In this document: positions 9,801 through 21,800 of the stretch, piece after piece | Numbering within the stretch: the stretch's first letter is position 1 | Layout: each line of letters begins with the position of its first letter | Assembly (NCBI RefSeq): GCF_032854445.1 | Contig: NC_088300.1 | Location: 77,121,966 to 77,181,965 of the forward strand | DNA length: 60,000 nt | Source of the DNA: Liolophura sinensis | Taxonomy: Eukaryota; Mollusca; Polyplacophora; Chitonida; Chitonidae | Direction of reading: 5' to 3' | The notes under the pieces: model-generated | What the model saw: only the letters and a program-made list of their open reading frames with translations | Told to the model about the DNA's origin: nothing | Database searches by the model: none | Translations under genes and position numbers: made by a program

Positions 9801-12800
9801 CTTCCCCTAGGTATCCCTTAATTCTGTACATAAATCACATACCGATATCGCTCCAGTATGCCGTGGAATTATGGCAGAAATTAACATACAGGTGAACGGA
9901 CAAATTTCAAGACATATATGACCACAAGGAAGGGCGAATGATCTGAACAGATTAAGCTTGGCAGACTATGTCAAGCTTCATGAAACAACAGTATGCAAAA
10001 ACATGAGAAATCAGGGCTAAACAAATCTGTAAGTTTCTTATCTTTAAATTAAGTAACTAAAATTAAAGGTGAAGACCTCTAAAAGTCAAAGTAGGCATCA
10101 CTAAATGAACCACTTAAAACTATGCATAAATATGCTTTCACCTATTTTTCTAGATTTTAGTGAAAAGAGTTAAAGGCATTCAAACATTTGAATTCTAAGG
10201 CGGGATTTATGGACCATACTATCAAAGGTTTGGAACTCTGACATCACAGGAAGTTTATCCTGCTCTGATCACCACACTGAATGTTGGAATAACTCTTTTT
10301 ACCCATGAGTAAACAATTACTGAAATAATGTTCCCAAAAACTCCTTCCTCCTTGTGAACATAAGGGAAAAAAGGTGATGTGATGTTAGAGTTCCAAGATA
10401 CCGTCAGTATGGCTCATAAAGCCCACCATAGTGTCCAAATACTTGAATGTCTTTCAACACTTTTTTAAAAATCTGAAAAAAATAAATGAAAGTATTTTTA
10501 CCTATAATTTCCTCTTGCCTGTATGATGAACCTTACTTCATAGTTTAGCTTTCTTTTACTTTAATACACAATTGTCATCAAGAAATATACTCTTATTACC
10601 CATGATCCAATACACAAATGAGAGGTAATGGCATGCAACAGGATGCTTCTGATAGCGAGAGAGAGCCAAGTTGTGGAGAATGAACTGCTGCTCACAATAC
10701 CTTGGAGATTGCCATAGCGATGGTGTGTAAAGGAGAATAACCCAGGTATCTCTCAGGGAGACTCCAAGTAGAGGAGCTGCTGAAGCCAGCTACGGCCATC
10801 AGTCTAATAATGAATGAGTGCATGAGATACCATACTAAACAAACAAGCTTGCTATACACACATGATGCGGTGCATGTAAATACCAAGACCACAGAAAAAA
10901 ATGAGCATGAAAAGTATTTTTAACAAATACCAATCTAACATAACAAGCTCCAGACACTCAAACTGACAACACTGTTTTGTATACTAAGAGCCTTGGTGTA
11001 TGGCACATGTTTGTTACACAGTACCATTTTTCTGGCCAATATTTGCACAGACAGATTATGTTACCCACTAACACGAGAGTTGCCCTGAAAACTAACAAAA
11101 CAGAAATCCATTCCTACAGTTTGTGCGCAGCAGGCATTCTTATCCCGAAATACACATGTGAGTGTATACTCAATGAGAACTACATCAAAAGTCTGATAAC
11201 ATATTTTCATAATTACTGGTAGAAATGTATCAATACTGCTTCGGCTTAGGAAGTAATACTTTATGAAAGGATGGCACAGGGCAAAAAACAAAACAGTACC
11301 GTTTTATGAGTATATCTCTCCTGTCGTACTGCAAATCTGTCCATACCTATCACAAACCCTGAACTTCCCAATAAAGACATGCAAACACAAACATGTGCTA
11401 ATGTGAATGGTGGTGAGAAAACAATATAGCTGTCCGAAAGAGAGATTTATGTAATGGAGATGATGTACAGGTAAAGCAGAATGTGATGCAGGTGGCAGGA
11501 AAAGCATAGCGCTGATGGAATGAGGGTGGAGAATAACAGTAAATGTAAATATACTGACCTTTTCCTTTCGAGAAGAGTTGTCTCCCGTTGGGATTATTCC
11601 TATCCGCGGAGGAGCAGGTGCAGACTGGCTGTCAAGCATGCTGTATTTGGTTGTCAGCGTTTGGTCAAGGCCAGATGAGGGCATGTCAGTTGTGAGTGGG
11701 GAGGGACACAACGACAAGGCAAATAATATCAGCCACACAAACCATGCAGTCACAAAAAGGGGGACAGACACGAAAAAAAAGAATTGAAACAGAAAAAAAA
11801 GGACATCAGAAAGAGAATGAGTTTGATGTTAACATCCATAAAATATACTATATCACATACTGGTTTTGGTATTTTGCTTATAAAATCCAACTTCAACAAC
11901 AACGAGAATCTATAAAAGTAAACTATATAAAAATATATCTATAAAATGTGCGTCTTTTGCTATTTACATCCATGCTCTACACTACAAAAACAAAAACAAT
12001 GACGTATGTTGAAAAGGTAACCATTGCATCCATTATGTAATTCCTATTTGTCAAAATATGAACTTTTAAGCCATAGAAAAAGGCACTTGAAAATAGCTAA
12101 AAGTAAAAACAAATCACCGCACCAAACCAAACTGAATGACTATGAAACAGGATAAAATCACAAGGAGAAAGAAACAAAAGCCTCTTTAATATAAAACATA
12201 AATTCAGGAGATGTGTCCAATTGCCAGTAGAGGGAAAATAAACAAAAAGTAAATGGTCTGTGTTAGCATTAGTATCATAACCTTAAGTCGCTCAATATTC
12301 ATAAAATCAACACAACCTTATCTCCCGCAGCCAATAAATTAATTGTTTTTAATTCTCAAAACACAATTTTATTCATATCATTACTAATTGTCTATTCAGC
12401 ATTGTTGATGTGAAAAAAAAAAAAAACTACTGATTTTAAAACATTTTATTTCCAAAGATACGTAAACTCTGTGTTGAATTGAGGGACAAGAATTCCCAGG
12501 TCCCTTTCATGAACAAGCATAAATATAAGCCTGAAGACTAGAGAAAACAAATCCACAAACATGTTTAAAACATTCAGTTTTACAACCTATTCTTTAGTGT
12601 CCATTACTTGGTCCATTCATCATTTTACAACACGATAAATTCCAACAACTCCGTATCTCACATTTTAGTAATAGCACATGTCTATAAATTTGACATTAAA
12701 ATACAATCAGCATGCATAGAGAAGCCAGACAGTTATAACAGACCTGCTATGTAATGCTACAACTACAGGACTAATGTTAATAGTAACAAAGGTACTTATT

Positions 12801-15800
12801 ATAAGAAGCCTTCGATTTCATTGTTAAAAAATCACAACACACCTGTCAACTGGGGAAGAGGAGGTAGAACTGGTTGCACTTTCTGTTTCTGAAATCAAAC
12901 AGGCAACAAACAGTAGAGTAACATAAGGCACTGACAACGCTAGCCCATAATCATTTGGTTATTTTCAATGGAAACAATCCACAAAAGCAGAATTCTTACA
13001 ACATATCGTGCAATGTATATATGCAGGATTGGGGTTCAATGTTGTATGTCATATGATGATGATCAGTCATTAGGAATGTGCGCATATATTGCGTCTTGTT
13101 GTGGCAAGGTGAGCCTGCTGCCACTGAAGTATCATGCCGAAGACACCAAAAAGGACAACCTACCCATCATAGTGAGACTGGGCCAACCAGTGGTATTTCC
13201 TTGCTCTGGCCTCTCAATCAAGGCAGCAGCAAGTACCATTTTTAATGTCTATGGTATGAACTGACCAGTGTTTGACACAACAGACAGACAGATTTACCAT
13301 CATTATTGGTCAGCAAGTTATCCACCTCTATGTCCACCTGGTCTGCCATCATATGACATAACAGGTCAATGGTCAGTAAATTATCCACCTCACAGACTTA
13401 CCATCATCATTGGTCAGCAAGTTATCTACCTCTATGTCCACTTGGTCAGCCATCATGTGGCGTAACAGGTCAATGGTTAGTAAATTATCCACCTCACAGA
13501 CTTACCATCATTATTGGTCAGCAAGTTATCCACCTCTATGTCCACTTGGTCAGCCATCATATGATATAACAGGTCAATGGTCAGTAAATTATCCACCTCA
13601 CAGACTTACCATCATTATTGGTCAGCAAGTTATCCACCTCTATGTCCACCTGGTCTGCCATCATATGATATAACAGGTCAATGGTCAGTAAATTATCCAC
13701 CTCACAGACTTACCATCATTATTGGTAGGCAAGTTATCCACCTCTATGTCCACTTGGTCAGCCATCATGTGGCGTAACAGGTCAATGGTCAGTAAATTAT
13801 CCACCTTACAGACTTACCATCATTATTGGTCAGCAAGTTATCCACCTCTATGTCCACTTGGTCAGCCATCATGTGGCGCAACAGGTCCTGCTGTAGAGTG
13901 TTGTTCAGCTCTGTCTGGTGCAGTTTGGCACACAACTCCCTGTTATCAGAATCCTTCTGTGCCAAGGCCAGTCCCTGAGAAAATGTACATGTAGATTACT
14001 TCTTCACACATTTATACAATCTTTGTAGTTGATACAACAAAAGTTATCCCCCTGATCTGCACAATATCTTAAACACGTTTTCCATACACAAATCCCTTGC
14101 CACAGCTAGTATTTCAAATGGACATAACTACACAGATTAGATTCTGATAATATTTTGAGAAGCTTCTCATCATTGCAGAGTCAATCTATGGCATATCCTA
14201 TGGCTATTGAGTTTTACAACCCTATACAGAATGAAACCATGTACAGAATGACCCATGTACAGAAAGACCCGTGTACAGAATGAAACCATGTAAAGAAAGA
14301 CCCATGTACACAAAGATCCGTGTACAGAATGAAACCATGTACACAAAGGCCCAAGAAAAGCGATTTTTTTTTTTTTTTGATTGGTGTTTTACACCGTACT
14401 CAAGAATATTTCACTTATACGACCGCGGCCAGCATTATGGTGGGTGGAAACCGGGCACAGCCCGGGGGAAACCCACAACCATCCGCAAGTTGCTGACAGA
14501 CCTTCCCACGTACGGCCGGAGAGGAAGCCAGCATGAGCTGGACTTGAACTCACAGCGACCGCATTGGTGAGAGACGGCACAGAATGAAACCATGTACAGA
14601 ATGAAACCATGTACAGAAAGACCCATGTACAGAAAGACCCATGTACAGAATGAAACCATGTACAGAATGAAACCATGTACAGAAAGACCCATGTACAAAA
14701 TCGACGATGTACAGAAAAACCCACATACAGAATGAAACCATGAACATCATAATACCTGTTCTCTGTTTTAGACCCACACAGGAAATGCATGTACTGATTT
14801 GTCTTGACAAGTCTAACAACACCTATACATGGAGTTTACCTTAGTGATGGCCAGCTGGAGAAGGTGATCGATGAGGTACCTGGACTCTGCCAATGTACAG
14901 GTGTTCACCAAGCTCGTCAAGTCCACACTCTCTACATCCTCCTGTAACAAATGCATAGGTCAGGAAAGTTCAAAAGACTTAATCACAAACAATCAGCCAT
15001 CAAGTTCAACAATCAAAGAAGCCAGTTAACAAAACATCACAATTCAGTTATTTGTTGAGTGATTTCCAAGGGTTATAGAAGTCCCTATAAGTAGAAATGT
15101 TTCTACTGACATATTAAGTTATGTCGCTATGCATGCTAAGGTATCAAAACAAAGATATTTACCACAGAACTGAAAAAACTTTTACAGTTTCTGAGCACAT
15201 CCCTGCCTGCATCTATATTTTACATATAATGTACATAACCTTTTGTGTGAATGTGTGTATGCATGAAGGACTCAAGGAAGATTGCTTCTGTAACTAACTG
15301 ATCTCCCTAAAAAAATACAGTATTATTATTATTAATGCACAATACCTTGGTCTCTTCCATCTGCATGATATGATTCTGACATTCTGAGATGTTTTCCTGA
15401 GCATAGTCAATCTGGGTCTTCACAGACTCCACCATGTCATTCAGATCTTTGATAGCATTTTTGGACTGCAAGAAGAACAGAGTAAGCAGGCTGTTAAAGA
15501 TTTCGTAATTTTATCACAAAACATTCATCAAAAGTTGTAAACTACATGTAACAATGTTCTATAGTAAGTAAACTGGATGTTTCAAGCATTTCCTTTTTAA
15601 AAACTTGTTATTTTTTCAACTTGATGAAACTGACAAGTATCTTATCTAGGAAAACTCACCAATTTATCTGACTCTAGTCCATCTCTCTTGATAATCAGCT
15701 TTTCCAATTTCTTTCCCAACTTCTCTCGATGCTGTAAAGCAGAGACATGAACTAAAGGCCTATAAAATACACGTGCTTGAGACAATTAACCTAGGTGCAA

Positions 15801-18800
15801 TGATGAAGCTTTTCAATACTGTGAAGGACTTCCACTGAAAACCGAAGATCAGCAGAAAATTACAATTCAAATTAGTTTCTTCTCTTCAAAAGAACTCTAC
15901 CTCAGGTAGTACAGAGGTATATTGTTAAATGACTTACGTCTTTGTTTATCAGTATTCCTAGGAGTGTAGTAACAACTACAAATAGGTAAGATTTGATTTG
16001 ATTTTGATTGGTGTTTTACACCGTACTCAAGAATATTTCACTTATACGACGGCGGCCAGCATTATGGTGGGTGGAAACCGGGCACAGCCCGGGGGAAACC
16101 CACGACCATCCGCAGGTTGCTGGCAGACCTTCCCACTTACGGCCGGAGAGGAAGCCAGCATGAGCTGGACCTGAACTCACAGCGACCGCATTGGTGAGAG
16201 GCTCCTGGGTCATTACGCTGCGCTAGCGCGCTAACCGACTGAGCAAATAGGTAAGAAGTCTGTGGAAGTCTGTGGGCAAATAAGCCTGACTACCGTATAC
16301 CTGTTCTGTAGTGGCCACCTACAGCAGGTAGCTGACCAGAAGTCATCACTACAGCTTCATCCTTACCTTCATCCAGTTTTCCATGTCCTTTTCCATGTGT
16401 GATATTGTCTGCCTCCGTGTAATTACTGAAGCCACCTACAGATAAGAGTTACAAATCAAACTCAATTTCCACATTACGACAATATGAATACCACAATATC
16501 CAATATATATAGATAATCGTTTTTACATTTTTATTTGACACAGACACTTAATTTTAGATCTTATATTAATTTGAACGGATGCTTTAAAAATTAATATTAA
16601 AATAGACTACAAATATATAATTATACACTGAATCAGAAAAAAACCATAACCGTCCTTAATCACCAGTTCTTCATAGAATAAATATGTTTGTTATTTGTGC
16701 AGATTTTATACAGAAATAACATGTTAGCTATTTATAGTTTCTTACATTTTTCTCTATTGTATCCCATTTCTGTTTGGCCATTTTCGCTGAAAAGCCTGAT
16801 GTTATATTCCTTCTTCGTTTCATGGGTGTGGAAGACATGGGACCTGTGACCCAAGAAACAGAGACACAAAATACGAATGTCTGGTCATTTGCTCTGCATG
16901 CAGCATTTCAACTTACCCAGGATACCATAAAAACACAGCAACACCTAAAGTTCCACATGTGCACTATTAGCAACATTCATTTACTGCTGGCTGACTACTA
17001 AGACTACCAAAACAAAACCAACAGATATTCTGGAAATTTCTGTATTGCCATTTCTCTCAGGGGACAACTGGGGCCCTAGCTGAGTGTAATGTCCAATATC
17101 TACATGTACACTGAATGCTCTGAATTGTGTAAGACCTGGAATGTAGGTGAGGGCAAAGAAAGGTAAGAACAAGCCGCACCTATGGGAATAGTTGGAGGTT
17201 TGATGTACTTTCCAACTCGCCCTGCAGCTTTCTGAGACATCGGCTTCTGTCTTTTCCTCAGAGACTCCACCTGGTAGATTATCAAAGAACAGGTGATGAG
17301 TTAGTCTTGCAGACTCATTATACTGGTAAAGCATGTCACCCACTTACTTTACATGTCAAATCATCTCAGCTTTCCAAGTAATTACATGTAATAATGTAGG
17401 GATTATGTGCTTACATGATCATGGACACTGACATTAATAATAACATAGCGCTTCGGAATGATACAAAGTGGACAAATAACATTAACTTTCGCAGGGCTAC
17501 CAAATTGTGCCCTGAGACGAGTCACAAGAAGCAAATTTCAAATGCATTTAAAAAGACTGGAAAATCAAGAATGTGTTGCAGCTCACCTCTTCTTGTTTCC
17601 TTCTCAAAACAGTTTCTTTTTGTCGTTTTTCTGCCTCCAGCGTCCTGATTTTGTTCTCTTTTAACCTCTGGTCTTTCTTCAGTTGCGCCATTTCTTTAGA
17701 CCGCCGTGCTTCACTCTGCTTGTTCTTCTCAGACTCCTCTTTTATTTGCTTCATTAATCTCACCTAACAAGATCAACAGGTGATTACCAGATATCCATTA
17801 TACATGAGAACGACAGATTTGTGTTCAAAACAATGCTCTGGAATTGTTCACTTATATGATAGCAATCAAATTTACATGCATGGGTAATGGGAACAGGAGC
17901 TTCAGGAGTAAGCCATCAACCTTTGCAATCAGATTTACATGCATGGGTAATGGGAACAGGAGCTCCTGGAGTATGCCATCAACCTTTGAGATCAGATTTA
18001 CATGTATGAGTGGTGGAAACAGGGGCTTCAGGAGTAAGCCATCAACCTTTGCAATCAGATTTACATGCATGGGTAATGGGAACAGGAGCTCCTGGAGTAT
18101 GCCATCAACCTTTGAGATCAGATTTACATGTATGGGTGGTGAAACAGGAGCTCCAGAAGTAAGCCATCAACCTTTGCAATCAGATTTACATGTATGGGTG
18201 GTGGAAATAGGAGCTCCAGAAGTAAGCCATCAACCTTTGCAATCAGATTTACATGCATGGGTAATGGGAACAGGAGCTCCTGGAGTATGCCATCAACCTT
18301 TGCGATCAGATTTACATGTATGGGTGGTGGAAATAGGAGCTCCAGAAGTAAGCCATCAACCTTTGTGATCAGATTTACATGTATAGGTGGTGGGAATAGG
18401 AGCTTCAAGAGTAAGCCATCAACCTTTGCAATCAGATTTACATGCATGGGTGGTGAAACAGGAGCTCCAGAAGTAAGCCATCAACCTTTACAATCAGATT
18501 TACATGTATGGGTGGTGAAACAGGAGCTCCAGAAGTAAGCCATCTACCTTTGCAATCAGATTTACATGTATGGGTGGTGGAAACAGGAGCTCCAGAAGTA
18601 AGCCATCAACCTTTGCGATCAGATTTACATGTATGGGTGGTGGAAATAGGAGCTCCAGAAGTAAGCCATCAACCTTTGTGATCAGATTTACATGTATAGG
18701 TGGTGGGAATAGGAGCTCCAGAAGTAAGCCATCAACCTTTGCGATCAGATTTACATGTATGGGTGGTGAAACAGGAGCTTCAGGAGTAAGCCATCAACCT

Positions 18801-21800
18801 TTGCAATCAGATTTACATGTATGGGTGGTGGAAATAGGAGCTCCAGGAGTAAGCCATCAACCTTTGCAATCAGATTTACATGTATGGGTAATGGGAACAG
18901 GAGCTCCTGGAGTATGCCATCAACCTTTCAGATCAGATTTACATGTATGGGTGGTGAAACAGCAGCTCCAGAAGTAAGCCATCAACCTTTGCAATCAGAT
19001 TTACATGTATGGGTGGTGAAACAGGAGCTCCAGGAGTAAGCCATCAACCTTTGTGATCAGATTTGAATGTATATGTGGTGAAACAGGAGCTCCAGAAGTA
19101 AGCCATCAACCTTTGCAATAAGATTTACATGTATGGGTGGTGAAACAGGAGCTCCAGAAGTAAGCCATCAACCTTTGCAATCAGATTTACATGTATGGGT
19201 GGTGGAAACAGGAGCTCCAGGAGTAAGCCATCAACCTTTGCAATCAAATTTACATGTATGGGTGGTGGAAACAGGAGCTCCAGAAGTAAGCCATCAACCT
19301 TTGCGATCAGATTTACATGTATGGGTGGTGGAAATAGGAGCTCCAGGAGTAAGCCATCAACCTTTGTGATCAGATTTACATGTATGGGTGGTGGAAACAG
19401 GAGCTTCAGGAGTAAGCCATGAACCTTTACAATCAGATTTACATGCATGGGTGGTGGAAATAGGAGCTCCAGGAGTAAGCCATCAACCTTTGCAATCAGA
19501 TTTACATGTATGGGTGGTGGAAACAGGAGCTCCAGGAGTAAGCCATCAACCTTTGCGATCAGAATTACATGTATGGGTGGTGGAAATAGGAGCTCCAGGA
19601 GTAAGCCATCAACCTTTGTGATCAGATTTACATGTATGGGTGGTGGAAACAGGAGCTTCAGGAGTAAGCCACGAACCTTTACAATCAGATTTACATGCAT
19701 GGGTGGTGGAAATAGGAGCTCCAGGAGTAAGCCATCAACTTTTGCAATCATATTTACATGTATGGGTGGTGAAACAGGAGCTCCAGGAGTTAGCCATCAA
19801 CCTTTGTGATCAGATTTACATGTATGGGTGGTGAAACAGGAGCTCCAGGAGTAAGCCATCAACCTTTGCGATCAGATTTGCAAGTATATGTAGTGAAACA
19901 GGAGCTTCAGGAGTAAGCCACCAACCTTTGAGATCAGATTTACATGTATGAGTGGTGGAAACAGGGGCTTCAGGAGTAAGCCATCAACCTTAGTGATCAG
20001 ATTTATATGCATTTGTGGTGGGAACAGGAGCTCCAGGAGTAGGCCATCAGCCTTTGCGATCAGATTTACATGTATGGGTGGAGGGAACAAGAGCTCCAGG
20101 AGTAAGCCATCAACCTTTGTGATCAGATTTACATGTAAGGGTGGTGAAACAGCAGCTCCAGAAGTAAGCCATCAACCTTTGCAATCATATTTACATGTAT
20201 GGGTGGTGGAAATAGGAGCTTCAGGAGTAAGCCATCAACCTTTGTGATCAGATTTACATGTATGAGTTGTAGGAATACGAGCTCCAGGAGTAAGCCATCA
20301 ACCTTCGCAATCAAATTTACATGTATGGGTGGTGAAACAGGAGCTTCAGGAGTAAGCCATGAACCTTTACAATCAAATTTACATGTATGGGTGGTGAAAA
20401 CAGGAGCTTCAGGAGTAAGCCATCAACCTTTGTGATCAGATTTACATGTATGGGTGGTGAAACAGGAGCTTCAGGAGTAAGCCATCAACCTTTACAATCA
20501 AATTTACATGTATGGGTGGTGGAAACAGGAGCTTCAGTAGTAAGCCATCAACCTTTGCAATCATATTTACATGTATGGGTGGTGGAAACAGGAGCTTCAG
20601 GAGTAAGCCATCAACCTTTGCAATCATATTTACATGTATGGGTGGTGAAACAGGAGCTTCAGGAGTAAGCCATGAACCTTTGCAATCAAATTTACATGTA
20701 TGGGTGGTGGAAACAGGAGCTTCAGGAGTAAGCCATCAACCTTTGTGATCAGATTTACATGTATGGGTGGTGGGAACAGGAGCTCCAGGAATAAGCCATC
20801 AACCTTTGTGATCAGATTTACATGCATGGGTGGAGGGAACAGGAGCTCCAGGAATAAGCCATCAACCTTTGCCAAGTATCTGACAAATGTCCTGACTTAT
20901 AACTCTAGGTGAAAACAGTCATAGTTGCGAATATAATTTCCTTCCAGCAAGCAGTTTAAGTATAATTCTCCAAAATCCAGGTTTTCATGCTTACCTTTGT
21001 TTTCTTCATTTCTCCCATCTCATGCTGAAGTGTTTTCAATTGCTTCTCATAATGGGACTGATTTTTCACCAACTTGGCATGCTCTTTCTTAGCTGCTTGC
21101 ATCTTTTTTGCTTCATTCTGAAGATCACTCAGTTTCTTCTCAAACTGCTCCTTGATTTTTTTGGCTTTGTCCGCTGATGTGCTCTCAACTTGACCTAGGA
21201 TACATGAGTATATGAAAACTGTTTAACATGAACTTCACACAAAAAGCACATCGGTGAACACCGCTTATTTCTCTACATTTGGACAAGCATTGCCTGTGAA
21301 TATTTCCATCACTCAATGTCAGATTAGATCCAGTGATTGACTGGCACTGTGCACATGTACTAGAAACTCTGAGGCTGAATACTCTCCTGGCTTTTCCAGT
21401 TTGGCATTCTCTCACCACAATACCGGCATTCTCTCACCACAATATTGGCATTCTCTCACCACAACACTGGCATTCTCTCACCACAAATATTGGCATTCTC
21501 TCAATACATTAGCATTCTCACGACATTGGCACTTTCTCACCACAACATAGGCATTCTCTCACCACATTAGCATTCTCACAACATTGGCACTTTCTCACCA
21601 CAACATAGGCATTCTCTCACCACAATATTGGCATTCTCTCACCTCACTGGCATTCTCTCACCACAAATATTGGCATTCTCCCAACATTGGCACTTTCTCA
21701 CCACAACATTGGCATTCTCTCACCTCAATATTGGCATTGTCTCACGACAATATTTGCATTCTCTCAACACATTGGCACTTTCTCACCACAATATTGGCAT

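Larger units (their letters stand above)
7609..11558. other. KIF21 intron, 3.95 kb
   Basis: It contains a candidate 39-nt cassette exon (8779-8817), a candidate alternative first exon (10701-10799) and a foldback element (10062-10508). Otherwise it is AT-rich unique-looking sequence with no other supported feature. Confidence 0.6.
13975..14839. other. KIF21 intron with short tandem array split by a SINE
   Basis: The intron holds the acagaatgaaaccatgt array and a nested SINE, both listed separately. The remaining AT-rich parts show nothing else. Confidence 0.7.

Noticed and set aside
13268-13994. Plus-strand repetitive frames at the 104-bp array
   Set aside because: They are antisense shadows of copies of a KIF21 exon.
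14389-14822. Minus-strand frames rich in HGSFCTW-like repeats
   Set aside because: They are translations of the short tandem array and the SINE.
16016-16213. Frame repeated at several SINE copies ([20 protein letters not shown]-like)
   Set aside because: The same peptide appears at 14.4, 16.0 and 30.3 kb because it is the SINE body, which is non-coding.
17844-20912. Long open frames on both strands of the 63-bp array
   Set aside because: Unit length is divisible by three, so openness is automatic. The many frames on both strands encode only repeats.
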